Source of the DNA: Candidatus Saccharimonadota bacterium
Lineage (GTDB): Bacteria; Patescibacteriota; Saccharimonadia; Saccharimonadales; UBA4665
NCBI GenBank assembly: GCA_028289125.1
Contig: JAQGGZ010000010.1
Coordinates: 124,001 to 188,000, forward strand
Direction of reading: 5' to 3'
DNA length: 64,000 nucleotides
A model generated the notes under the pieces. It was not told the DNA's origin. It saw nothing but the letters and a program-made list of their open reading frames with translations, and did no database searches. Of the stretch, positions 1 to 8,700 are shown in pieces. A program made the position numbers and the translations under genes. How positions within the stretch are numbered: position 1 is the stretch's first letter; each line of letters opens with the position of its first letter.

Positions 1-347
1 TGATCGTGAAATTTCCGGACGGTGCTATGAGTGATATGTTCACTGAGGCCGGGGAAGAAAACAAGGTTTTGGCGATGCGGACCGATCGGGGCACGGGTTC
101 GTTCGATCAGCATGCGGGCGCCACCGATGGCTACGTCGTATAACGTCGCGTGGCGTACATAGTCGTCGCCGGGAGCGCTGACCTCACGGCACTCGAGCAT
201 ATCGGCATCAGCGACGGTTCGCAAATCACGTGCGAATTGATCGTCATGGAGGTCATCACCGTCGGGGCAAAGGTCGGTGTATGGGAACGACTCTGTCAGT
301 GCCCTCAGGGGCGCGGCAGTTTCGTAATCGAGTAGGGAAGCACTCAT
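1..347 (-). CDS. Partial hypothetical protein, N-terminal 115 residues
   Basis: An open frame on the minus strand begins at the ATG at 347 and runs without a stop to the window edge, so only the N-terminus is visible. It starts MSASLLDYETAAPLRAL and is rich in Asp, with a hydrophobic stretch NLVFFPGLSEHI near the visible end. I do not recognise a family. The stretch resembles the oxyanion-loop strand of alpha/beta hydrolases, but this is too weak to name a function. It is divergent from gatC. Upstream on the minus strand lies a promoter-like TTTACA-17 nt-TAGCAT. Base composition matches the neighbours, and the two plus-strand frames open here are shadows. Confidence 0.6.
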   Translation of the reverse strand, partial: MSASLLDYETAAPLRALTESFPYTDLCPDGDDLHDDQFARDLRTVADADMLECREVSAPGDDYVRHATLYDVAIGGARMLIERTRAPIGPHRQNLVFFPGLSEHITHSTVRKFHD

Positions 348-367
348 CGTTTTTTGACTTTGACCTA

Positions 368-396
368 ATGCTATTCCTCAATTCTAAAATTGTAAA
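368..396 (-). promoter_or_regulatory. Promoter of the divergent partial gene
   Basis: Read on the minus strand, TTTACA (396-391) is followed after 17 nt by TAGCAT (373-368). The predicted start point is near 361, giving a short leader before the ATG at 347. No clear Shine-Dalgarno sequence is visible in it. Confidence 0.45.
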
Positions 397-418
397 GGCT
401 TATTTTTCCTCTGTTATT

Positions 419-427
419 TGATATACT
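419..427 (+). promoter_or_regulatory. Extended -10 promoter of gatC, probably leaderless
   Basis: TG-A-TATACT ends 8 nt before the gatC ATG at 436, so the predicted transcript begins at or within a nucleotide or two of the start codon. No convincing -35 box is seen, as expected for an extended -10 promoter. Confidence 0.55.
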
Positions 428-435
428 GGGTGGAA

Positions 436-729
436 ATGGCAACACTATCACGTGACGAAATCTTCAAGTTGGCCGCGCTTGCCCGACTGGCAATCAGCGA
501 CGATGAAGCCACCGAATTCGAGGGGGAGATCAACGAGATCCTACAGTTCGTCGAACAATTGCAGTCCGTCGATGTAAGTGAGTTCGAACCGACCTCGCAG
601 GTTACCGGGCTGACTAACGTTTCGCGAGATGACGCCGTCATCGATTATGGCTATACGGCGGATGATCTTTTGAAAAATGTTCCAGCTGTCGAAAATCATC
701 AGATAAAAGTCCAGAGGATGGTCGGATGA
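436..729 (+). CDS. gatC: Asp-tRNA(Asn)/Glu-tRNA(Gln) amidotransferase subunit C
   Basis: Small subunit of the GatCAB complex, which converts misacylated Glu-tRNA(Gln) and Asp-tRNA(Asn) to Gln-tRNA and Asn-tRNA in the cytoplasm. The 97-residue product has the usual GatC start (MATLSRDEIFKLAALARLAI) and length. A TTG 18 nt upstream would add MIYWVE, but the family start and the extended -10 promoter ending at 427 favour ATG 436. Its TGA overlaps the gatA ATG in an ATGA junction, pointing to translational coupling. It is the first gene of the operon gatC-gatA-HEPN-like-gatB. Confidence 0.93.
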   Translation: MATLSRDEIFKLAALARLAISDDEATEFEGEINEILQFVEQLQSVDVSEFEPTSQVTGLTNVSRDDAVIDYGYTADDLLKNVPAVENHQIKVQRMVG

Positions 730-2150
730 GCCAGTGGCTACCCATCGATGATATCGTCGAGCAGGTGCAGGCCGGTAAACTACGGGCTGTCGATTTGGTC
801 GAGCAGGCTCTTCAGACCATCGAAGCCACAGCCGAGTTCGATGCCGTCATCGCGACGACAGCCGATCGGGCAAGACAGCGGGCAGCTGAGATTGATGCCC
901 GGGTAGACCGTGGTGAGACCGTCGGCAGCCTGGCCGGGGTGCCTTTCATCGCCAAAGATAATTTTTTGACGTTCGGCAGCGAAACGACCGCTGCCAGCAA
1001 TATCCTGAAGGGATTCGAGGCGCCGTATCAGGCTACCGCTATCGAACGCCTCGAAGAGGCCGGTGCCATCTGTGTGGCCAAGGCTAACCTCGACGCCTTC
1101 GCGCATGGCTCGAGTACTGAAAACAGTGATTTCATGACTACGAAGAACCCGCACGACCCGACGAAAGTCCCGGGCGGATCATCCGGTGGTTCTGCCGCTG
1201 CAGTCGTGCTGGATATGGCGCCATTCGCGTTAGGTACGGATACGGGCGGCTCGATCCGTCTGCCGGCCAGCTTCTGTGGGGCTGTCGGATACAAACCTAC
1301 CTATGGGCTCGTATCTCGTTCGGGCGTTGTTGCCATGGCAAGCAGTACCGATGTCGTCGGACCGCTGACTCGTACTGTGGCAGACAGCGCGATCGTGCTT
1401 GACGTGCTAGCCGGAGTCGACCCGCTGGATAGTACCACTATCGAACGCGACGACGATTGCTACCAGGTGTCCACCGCCAGTCTCAAGGGCATGCGGATCG
1501 GCATTATCAAAGAGTATATGGACGAAAGTCTGTCGGATGAGATTCGTCAACCGATTACGGCCGCCATTGAGAAGATGCGTCAGGCCGGCGCTATTATCGA
1601 AGAGGTCAGTCTGCCGTCGCTGCCGCTTGCCCTGGCTTGTTATTACATCATCTGTCCGGCAGAGGTCAGCAGCAACCTTAGCCGTTATGACGGTCAGCGC
1701 TATGGCTTCAGTGACACTGAGGCTAACGATCTGTTCAGCAGTTATGCCGGCAGCCGCTCCAAAGGGTTTGGCAAAGAAGCCAAGCGTCGCATCATGATCG
1801 GCACGTATGTATTATCGAGCGGCTACTACGACGCTTATTATAAAAAGGCCCAGACGGTACGTACTAAGCTCATTAAAGAGTACGAAGCCGCTTTCAAAGA
1901 TTTTGACCTGCTTGTCGGCCCAACCGCACCGACGCCCGCTTTCGCGATCGGCAGTCATACTGCCGACCCGTTGCAGATGTATCTGACCGATATCATGACT
2001 GTCGCCGCGAACCTGGCCGGCATCCCGGCTATCAGCATCCCGGCTGGCAGCAGTGACGGCTTGCCGGTAGGCCTGCAGCTGATGGCACCGCAAAGAGCTG
2101 ACCGTACGTTACTGGCCGCAGCCGCTAAAACAGAGGAGATATTACGATGA
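726..2150 (+). CDS. gatA: Glutamyl-tRNA(Gln) amidotransferase subunit A
   Basis: Glutaminase subunit of GatCAB and a member of the amidase-signature family. It releases ammonia from glutamine and channels it to GatB. The 474-residue protein shows the Ser-cisSer-Lys catalytic set by comparison with known GatA: Lys77 in FIAKDNF, Ser152 in PGGSSGGSAAAV and Ser176 in GTDTGGSIRLP. Length is normal for the family. It overlaps gatC by 4 nt and the next gene by 4 nt (ATGA at both ends), so it is embedded in a tightly coupled operon. Confidence 0.96.
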   Translation: MSQWLPIDDIVEQVQAGKLRAVDLVEQALQTIEATAEFDAVIATTADRARQRAAEIDARVDRGETVGSLAGVPFIAKDNFLTFGSETTAASNILKGFEAPYQATAIERLEEAGAICVAKANLDAFAHGSSTENSDFMTTKNPHDPTKVPGGSSGGSAAAVVLDMAPFALGTDTGGSIRLPASFCGAVGYKPTYGLVSRSGVVAMASSTDVVGPLTRTVADSAIVLDVLAGVDPLDSTTIERDDDCYQVSTASLKGMRIGIIKEYMDESLSDEIRQPITAAIEKMRQAGAIIEEVSLPSLPLALACYYIICPAEVSSNLSRYDGQRYGFSDTEANDLFSSYAGSRSKGFGKEAKRRIMIGTYVLSSGYYDAYYKKAQTVRTKLIKEYEAAFKDFDLLVGPTAPTPAFAIGSHTADPLQMYLTDIMTVAANLAGIPAISIPAGSSDGLPVGLQLMAPQRADRTLLAAAAKTEEILR

Positions 2151-2548
2151 ACCTGTACTTACTGATCTTATTGGGCGTCGTCGTCTTGTTGCTCGTGACA
2201 CTTGCCGGCTGGCTGGCCCGCCCGAAGCGCCTGAACCGGGCTTACTTCAGCACCCGGTGGCAGGAAGCCCAGAAACTTTGCGGTAGCAAAGATACCTGGC
2301 CGCTCGCCGTCATCAACGCCGACAAACTGGTCGATGACGCGCTGAAGCGTCGTCACTTCAAAGGTAAGACCATGGGCGAACGCCTCGTTGCTGCCCAGAA
2401 GACACTGACTGATAACGATAGCATCTGGCACGGTCACAAATTGCGCAATAAGCTCGTCCACGAAGATTTCACGTCGCTGCGCGAACAGGACGTCAAACAG
2501 GCGCTCGTCGGATTTCGTCAGGCCCTCAAAGACCTAGGAGCGTTATAG
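2147..2548 (+). CDS. Membrane-anchored HEPN-like small protein inside the gat operon
   Basis: A 133-residue protein with one N-terminal transmembrane helix (residues 3-24, LILLGVVVLLLVTLAGWL) and a basic boundary (ARPKRLNR), followed by an all-alpha-looking soluble part. Near residues 97-105 it reads HKLRNKLVH, which fits the R-[N/D/H]-x3-H core motif of HEPN domains (Arg100, Asn101, His105). HEPN proteins are often RNases in defence or RNA metabolism, but a lone motif does not prove nuclease activity. It starts within gatA (ATGA overlap) and ends just before gatB, so it is co-expressed with the tRNA amidotransferase. The function is unknown, and the HEPN reading is an inference from the motif and helical character. 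Confidence 0.8.
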   Translation: MNLYLLILLGVVVLLLVTLAGWLARPKRLNRAYFSTRWQEAQKLCGSKDTWPLAVINADKLVDDALKRRHFKGKTMGERLVAAQKTLTDNDSIWHGHKLRNKLVHEDFTSLREQDVKQALVGFRQALKDLGAL

Positions 2549-2549
2549 C

Positions 2550-4022
2550 GTGGTCAGCCCGGAAGTTCGTGCCCGCTACACGGTGACGATCGGTATCGAG
2601 TGTCACGTGCAGCTCAAGACTGTCAGCAAACTGTTCTCCGGCGCTGCTAATGATGCCCGTGAGGCCGAGCCCAACACACTTGTCAGCCACATCGATTTCG
2701 GCATGCCCGGTGCACTACCGGTACTTAACAAGGAAGCAGTCCATCTGGCCGCCCGCGCCGCTTTTGCCTTCGGTACCAAGCCTCAGCAGTTCAGCTACTT
2801 CGAGCGCAAGCATTATTTTTATCCTGACCTGCCGATGGGATACCAGATTACACAGCTGGCTCATCCGATCGTCGTCGGCGGCGAGGTCGTCATCGATGTA
2901 GACGGTGAACGGCAGACCGTCCGTATAAACCGCGTCCAGATGGAGTCTGACGCCGGCAAGAGCGTTCACCCGACTGGCAAGGACTATAGCCTCGTCGATC
3001 TGAACCGCGCCGGCACGCCGCTGCTGGAGATCGTCAGCGAAGCCGACATGCACAGTGCTGCTGCCGCCAAGGCCTACGCCAAGGAGCTGTATCTCCTTAT
3101 GCGCTACGCCGACGTGTCCGACTGTAATCTCTACTATGGCAACATGCGATTCGACGTCAATGTCAGCGTCAGTCAGACCGAAGAATTCGGTACCCGCACC
3201 GAGACTAAGAACCTCAACAGTTTCCGCGCGGTTGAAAAGACCATCGAATATGAGGTCAATCGTCAGATCGAACAGCTTGAGGGCGGCGAGAAAGTGGTGC
3301 AGGAAACCCGCGGCTGGAACGACGCCAAACAGAAAACGTTCACGATGCGCACGAAAGAAAACGCCGAAGATTACCGGTATATGCCTGACCCTGACCTGCC
3401 GCCGATCGTCCTGGACGAGGCTTACGTCGCCGATGTCGCGGCCGAAATGCCGGTACTACCGGCCGAGTGGCGTGAGCGCCTGAGCGGCCTCGGGCTCGAC
3501 CGGGCTCAGACGGACACGCTGCTGGAAGCAGAAATAGAAGTCGACGGTATCAATTATCTCGGCCTTATCGAACAGAACCTCGGTGATCAGGCTTACGCGA
3601 AGGCGCTGGCCAACTGGTTGATCAACGTTGAAATACCGCTACGCCGGAGTGATGTGACCATCGCCCTGACGGATGCCATCGCACGCGCAAAGCTCTATCG
3701 GGCGACATATGACCTTGTCGCGGCCAACAAACTCAGCTCAACGAATGCCCGTACCGTCCTGACCGAACTCCTGGTCAGTGGTGAAGCACGTGAACCGTCG
3801 GAATATGCCCAGGCGAAAGGCTATATCCAAGAGTCGGACGAAGGCGCCATACTGGAAATTGTCCGGCAGGTGCTTGCTGATAATCTCAAAGCGGCCGAAG
3901 ATGTGCGCGGTGGTGAGATGAAAGCCATCGGTTTCCTGGTCGGACAAGTGATGAAACTTAGCCAGGGCAAAGCCAACCCCGGTCTTGCGCAACAACTCAT
4001 CAAAAAAGAGCTCGGTTTATAG
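2550..4022 (+). CDS. gatB: Asp/Glu-tRNA amidotransferase subunit B
   Basis: GatB binds the misacylated tRNA, activates the carboxylate with ATP and transfers ammonia supplied by GatA. The 490-residue product opens with the family signature VTIGIECHVQLKT and contains the cradle-domain stretches KHYFYPDLPMGYQITQ and ENAEDYRYMPDPDLPP. The C-terminal helical and YqeY-like region is intact. The start is taken as GTG 2550, preceded by AGGAG at about 2535-2539; the first residues MVSPEVRARY are typical leader residues. One base separates it from the upstream gene. It ends the gat operon. Confidence 0.95.
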   Translation: MVSPEVRARYTVTIGIECHVQLKTVSKLFSGAANDAREAEPNTLVSHIDFGMPGALPVLNKEAVHLAARAAFAFGTKPQQFSYFERKHYFYPDLPMGYQITQLAHPIVVGGEVVIDVDGERQTVRINRVQMESDAGKSVHPTGKDYSLVDLNRAGTPLLEIVSEADMHSAAAAKAYAKELYLLMRYADVSDCNLYYGNMRFDVNVSVSQTEEFGTRTETKNLNSFRAVEKTIEYEVNRQIEQLEGGEKVVQETRGWNDAKQKTFTMRTKENAEDYRYMPDPDLPPIVLDEAYVADVAAEMPVLPAEWRERLSGLGLDRAQTDTLLEAEIEVDGINYLGLIEQNLGDQAYAKALANWLINVEIPLRRSDVTIALTDAIARAKLYRATYDLVAANKLSSTNARTVLTELLVSGEAREPSEYAQAKGYIQESDEGAILEIVRQVLADNLKAAEDVRGGEMKAIGFLVGQVMKLSQGKANPGLAQQLIKKELGL

Positions 4023-4038
4023 AATTACGACATAATAG

Positions 4039-4047
4039 TGATATAAT
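4039..4047 (+). promoter_or_regulatory. Promoter of the galU operon (extended -10)
   Basis: TG-A-TATAAT is a perfect extended -10 in the gap after gatB. The predicted start near 4054 gives a leader of about 74 nt that contains a small hairpin (CTATG-5 nt-CATAG, near 4092-4106) and AAGGAG just before the galU ATG. Confidence 0.65.
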
Positions 4048-4127
4048 GCAAGTACTGTAGCTGTAATAAAGATTACGGTCAAAATAAATAGCTATGGTTA
4101 TCATAGACCTATCTAAGGAGATCCCTG

Positions 4128-5030
4128 ATGAATCCAGCTCGTAAACCAGTCCGCAAAGCCGTTATCGCCGCCGCCGGCTTCGGCACACGCTTTTTGCCGC
4201 AGACCAAGGCGATGCCAAAGGAAATGCTGCCACTTATCGACAAGCCTATCATCCAGTATGTCGTCGAGGAACTGGTTGAGGCGGGGATCAAGGATATCAT
4301 CATCATCAGCGGCTCCAACAAGCGAAGTATTGAAGACCACTTTGATCTGCCTAATCAGGACTTGGTGGCGAACCTGGTCGCCGGCGGCCCGAAAAAGGCT
4401 CCGCTACTGGACGCTATAGATAACATCGCTAACCTGGCTAATTTCGTATACGTCCGCCAGAAGGGCCCGTACGGCAACGCCACGCCTATCATGAACGCTG
4501 AACACCTGGTCGGCGATGAACCGTTCATATACACCTTCGCTGATGACTTCTTCGCTTCCTCACCTGGTCGCACCCGGCAGCTCATTGACGCCTATAACGA
4601 ATACGAGGGATCAGTCTTCGCCTGCAAGACCGCGGTCAGCGATGATGAATACGATCGCTACGGTTTCGTCCATGGTGAACACGTCAGCGACGGCGTCCTG
4701 AAGGCCGACCGTATCATCGAAAAACCGGGTAAGGCAAACTCTCCATCGGATATGGCCAGTGTCAGCGGCTACTTGCTGACGCCGGACGTCTTCCGTTATA
4801 TCGAAAAGGCCATTCCTGGTCTCGAAGATGGAAAGGAGTTCCAAATCCAACCGATAATGCAGAAGATGATGGATGACGGGCTTCCTTTTTATGCGAAACA
4901 GATTACCGGCGGCACGTACCATGATACCGGCGACAAGCTGGAATATCTTAAGACTGTCGTGCATTTCGCGCTCGAACGTGAAGAAATCCGTGACGATTTT
5001 CGCGAATATCTTAAAAAAGTGGTATCGTAA
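4128..5030 (+). CDS. galU: UTP-glucose-1-phosphate uridylyltransferase
   Basis: Makes UDP-glucose from UTP and glucose-1-phosphate, a precursor for surface glycans. The 300-residue protein carries the nucleotidyltransferase signature AAGFGTRFLPQTKAMPKEM near residues 14-32, then PLIDKPIIQYVVEE and YGNATPIMNA, all typical of bacterial GalU. AAGGAG precedes the ATG, and the leader starts at an extended -10 promoter. Two small envelope genes follow within 20 and 9 nt and probably share the transcript. Confidence 0.95.
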   Translation: MNPARKPVRKAVIAAAGFGTRFLPQTKAMPKEMLPLIDKPIIQYVVEELVEAGIKDIIIISGSNKRSIEDHFDLPNQDLVANLVAGGPKKAPLLDAIDNIANLANFVYVRQKGPYGNATPIMNAEHLVGDEPFIYTFADDFFASSPGRTRQLIDAYNEYEGSVFACKTAVSDDEYDRYGFVHGEHVSDGVLKADRIIEKPGKANSPSDMASVSGYLLTPDVFRYIEKAIPGLEDGKEFQIQPIMQKMMDDGLPFYAKQITGGTYHDTGDKLEYLKTVVHFALEREEIRDDFREYLKKVVS

Positions 5031-5050
5031 AGCTGTAAGGAAGGGTATAT

Positions 5051-5293
5051 ATGGATACAGCAACACAGATTCTTGTCATTATCGTCTCAGTCCTACTGAG
5101 CATGGTACTGATCGTAACTATCGTCGTCCTCGTCCTGATCGCTAAGCTGGTCAAGGAAATCAAGCGGGTCGTCGCCAAGGCAGAGAATATCGCCGAGAGC
5201 GCCAGTCATCTGACCGAAATCGTCCGCGACGCCAGTGGCCCGCTCGCCATCGTCAAGGTCGTCAGAAACATCATCAAAGCAGTAAAGAAGTAA
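5051..5293 (+). CDS. Small single-pass membrane protein
   Basis: An 80-residue protein with a long hydrophobic helix (about residues 7-31, ILVIIVSVLLSMVLIVTIVVLVLIAKL) followed by a Lys/Glu-rich amphipathic segment. I do not recognise a named family, though the layout recalls DUF948-like membrane proteins that precede YtxH proteins in other bacteria. AAGGAAGG precedes the ATG. It lies between galU and a YtxH-type gene in one probable operon, which suggests an envelope role. Confidence 0.8.
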   Translation: MDTATQILVIIVSVLLSMVLIVTIVVLVLIAKLVKEIKRVVAKAENIAESASHLTEIVRDASGPLAIVKVVRNIIKAVKK

Positions 5294-5302
5294 GGAGCCA
5301 TC

Positions 5303-5719
5303 ATGGCCGATAAACACAATTCCTCCAACGCTAGTAAGTTCGCAATCGGAGCCGCTATCGCAGCGGGTGTCGGTTACCTAGCTGGTATCCTGACCGCTCC
5401 GAAAAGTGGCAAGGAAACCCGTGAAGACCTCAAGCACACAGCCAACCAGGCCATGACTGAAGCTGACAAGCAGTTGAAGAAACTACACACCGAAATCGCC
5501 GAACTCGCTGACAACGCTAAGGAAGCCAGTGCAAAGCTCTCGGGTAAGGCCAAGGCTGAACTAGACGCCGTTATAGCGACAGCCAATGAAAGTCGCCAGC
5601 GCATTCGTGAGATGCTGAGCAGCGTCCACGACGGTGACGCTGATGACAAGGATCTGCAGAAAGCGATCAAAGACGCCAAGAAAGCGGTTGATCACTTGAA
5701 GAAATACCTCGACAAGTAA
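5303..5719 (+). CDS. YtxH-like membrane-associated protein
   Basis: A 138-residue protein with a Gly/Ala-rich N-terminal membrane helix (residues 13-30, AIGAAIAAGVGYLAGIL) followed by TAPKSGKETREDLK, the hallmark of the YtxH family (PF12732). A long charged helical tail, likely coiled-coil, follows. YtxH proteins are small envelope proteins often linked to stress; their biochemical role is not established. AAGGAG lies directly before the ATG. It is the last gene of the galU operon and is followed by a GC-rich hairpin. Confidence 0.8.
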   Translation: MADKHNSSNASKFAIGAAIAAGVGYLAGILTAPKSGKETREDLKHTANQAMTEADKQLKKLHTEIAELADNAKEASAKLSGKAKAELDAVIATANESRQRIREMLSSVHDGDADDKDLQKAIKDAKKAVDHLKKYLDK

Positions 5720-5741
5720 ACGTAAGCTCAAATATTACAAC

Positions 5742-5767
5742 ACGGCCGGCATCGAATTGCCGGCCGT
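5742..5767 (+). terminator. Hairpin at the end of the galU-YtxH operon
   Basis: A 10-bp perfect stem (ACGGCCGGCA pairing with TGCCGGCCGT) and a 6-nt loop, followed by only TTT. It probably slows or ends transcription. The dnaE -10 box begins 8 nt after it. Confidence 0.55.
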
Positions 5768-5774
5768 TTGCGTC

Positions 5775-5780
5775 TATAAT
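5775..5780 (+). promoter_or_regulatory. -10 box of dnaE, leaderless arrangement
   Basis: A consensus TATAAT ends 7 nt before the dnaE ATG at 5788, so the predicted transcript begins at or next to the start codon. No -35 box at proper spacing is obvious, and there is no Shine-Dalgarno sequence. Confidence 0.55.
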
Positions 5781-5787
5781 GAAGTGA

Positions 5788-8700
5788 ATGAGCGATGCCG
5801 CCGGACCGCTGCGACCCAGCGATTATGTCCATCTCCACAATCACACTCAGTTCAGTCTGTTAGACGGACTGACTAAGATTCCTGATCTGCTCGATTTCGC
5901 CAAAGAAACCGGCATGGAAGCCGTCGCGATGACCGATCACGGCACATTATCGGGTACGATCGAGTTCTATAAAGAGGCAGAAGCACGTGGCGTTAAGCCG
6001 ATCATCGGTATCGAAACGTATGTCGCCGCTCGCAAACACACCGACAAAGACCCGCAGAAAGACAAGAACCGGTACCACCTGATACTGCTGGCGATGAATA
6101 ACCAGGGCTACCAAAACCTCATGCAACTAAGTACGACGGCGAACCTGCAAGGCTTCTACTACTATCCCCGTATCGATCATGAACTGCTTGAGCAGTACAA
6201 CGAAGGCATCATCGCCCTGAGCGCCTGCATGGGTGGTGAGGTCGGAGATGCCTTCCGCCAGGAGCAGCCTGACAAGGCACGCGAGGTCGCACTGTGGTAT
6301 AAGTCCATTTTTGGTGACAGATATTACTTGGAAATCCAAGATCACGGCCACCCCGACAATCCGCTGCCAAGCGCCGACCAGCAGAAGATCAACGAGCAAG
6401 TCCTCGCCCTTGGTAAAGAACTGGACATTCCGGTCGTCCTCACCTGTGACGCCCACTACTTACGTCACGAAGACCAAGATGCTCACGAAATTCTCCTCTG
6501 TGTCGGCACCGGGTCATTCCTCAGCGACGAGAAGCGTATGTCGCTTAAAGATTATCCATTGCATGTCGTCGAGCCACAGGAACTCATCGAACGCTGGGGT
6601 AAGGACCATCCGGAAGTCATCCGCAACACCAAAGCGGTGGCCGATCGCTGTAACGTGACTATCGAGCTTGGTAAGATCCTGATTCCGAAGTTTCCGGTGC
6701 CGGAAGGCGAGGACGAGAAGTCCTACCTGCATAAGCTGGTCTACAGCGGGCTTGCCTGGCGCTACACCGATCTGCCTGAAACCGAAACCCAGGCCTTATC
6801 AGTTGATGAAGCTAAGGCATTACTGCCGGAAAACGTTGCCCAAAGGGCAGAGTATGAGCTCGGTGTCATCGATAGCATGGGTTTCAACGGCTACTTCCTC
6901 ATCATCTCTGACTTCATGGGCTGGGGTAAGAGCAACGGCATCGTCTTCGGGCCAGGTCGTGGTTCGGCGGCCGGCTCGATCGTATCGTATTCTCTCAAGA
7001 TTACCGAACTCGACCCGATCAAATATGATCTGCTGTTCGAGCGTTTTCTCAACCCCGACCGTATCAGCATGCCTGATGTCGATATCGATATCCAGGACAC
7101 CCGCCGGGACGAAGTCATCGCGTACTGCGCCGAAAAGTATGGTTCTGAGCGGGTGGCGAACATCGTCACCTTCGGCCGGATGTTCGCCCGCAACGCCGTC
7201 CGCGACGTGTCACGCGTGTTACAGGTGCCGTATGCCGATGCCGACCGTCTGGCAAAGATGATTCCAGCGCCGGTGCAGGGCCGACACATCCCCTTGAAAG
7301 TTTCACTGGAGAAAGATGCCGACCTCAAACGTGAATATGCTGACAATGAAGTCAGCAAAATGGTACTCGATCAGGCCTTGCGCCTCGAAGGCACTGTCCG
7401 GAGTCACGGTATCCACGCTGCCGGTGTCGTGATCGCACCGGACGATATCGTCAAATTCGCGCCGCTTGAAATGGCCCAAAAGGGCGTCGTCTCAACCCAG
7501 TACCCAATGGGCCCGATCGAAGAGCTTGGTCTGCTTAAGATGGATTTCTTGGGCCTGTCTAACCTTACGGTCATAAATAACGCCCTTCGCATCATCAAAA
7601 AGGTGTATGGCCATACCATCGACATCAACGCCATTCCGCTGGATGACCAGAAGACTTTTGAGTTATTGCAGCGCGGCGACACCACCGGTGTGTTCCAGTT
7701 TGAATCTTCTGGCATGAAACGCTATCTGCGCGAGTTGAAGGCGACCGAATTCGATGACGTCATCGCGATGGGCGCCTTGTACCGCCCGGGTCCGTTATCA
7801 GCCGGCCTGACTGACAGCTTTATCAAACGTAAGAACGGGCTGGAAGCAACGACGTATGCCCACCCGTTGATGGAAAATGCGCTCAAGACGACCTTCGGCG
7901 TGCTCGTGTACCAGGAACAGGTCATGCAGATATCGCGTGATGTCTGTGGGTTTACCGGCGGTGAAGCTGACACGCTCCGTAAGGCTATCGGTAAGAAGAA
8001 GATCGACGTGATGAATAAGATGCAGATCAAATTTGAAGACGGAGCCGTCGCCAATGGCGTGCCGCGGCCGGTCATCGAGAAGTTCTGGAAGGACCTGCTC
8101 GGCTTCGCGGACTACTGCTTCAACAAGTCACACTCGGCTTGTTACGGTATGATTTCGTACCAGACGGCTTATCTCAAGGCGCACTATCCCTCGGCATTTA
8201 TGGCCGCCCTCATGACCAGTGACTATGACGACACCGATCGCCTGGCAATTGAAATCACCGAATGTAAGCGCCTCGGTATTCCGGTATTGCAGCCTGACGT
8301 CAACGAATCATTTAGCGAGTTCGCCGTCGTCCTTAATAAAGATGGCGGCCCTGACCCGATTCGATTCGGTATGGCGGCGGTCAAGAACGTCGGCTCGAAT
8401 GCCGTTGAAGAGATATTACGAGCGCGCAAGGTAGCCGGACACTTCGATACGCTCGAACAGTTCTTGGAAAACGTCAACGTGCGCATCTGCAACCGCAAGA
8501 ATATCGAAAGCCTGGTCAAGGCCGGAGCTTTTGACCGTTTTACGGATCGATCGAAGCTACTCCATAACCTTGATGTCATCCTGGCCTTCGCACAACGCCT
8601 CCAGAAGCAGGCCAGCAGCGGCCAGACCGACTTGTTCGGTCTGCTGACCGATTCGGCGATTTCCAAGCCTCAACTGACCCTGGAAGCGCCCGCAGTGGCG

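Noticed and set aside
780-1154. Long antisense open frames inside gatA, clpC, rpoB, tig and other GC-biased genes
   Set aside because: They mirror strong genes, have no ribosome-binding site or promoter and encode no recognisable motif. They are shadows caused by codon bias.
2147-2548. HEPN-like gene as the toxin of a HEPN/MNT toxin-antitoxin pair
   Set aside because: No MNT nucleotidyltransferase or other antitoxin gene is adjacent. The neighbours are gatA and gatB, and the protein is membrane anchored.
5742-5767. Hairpin before dnaE as a riboswitch
   Set aside because: It is a simple stem-loop located upstream of the dnaE -10 box, so it belongs to the end of the preceding operon.
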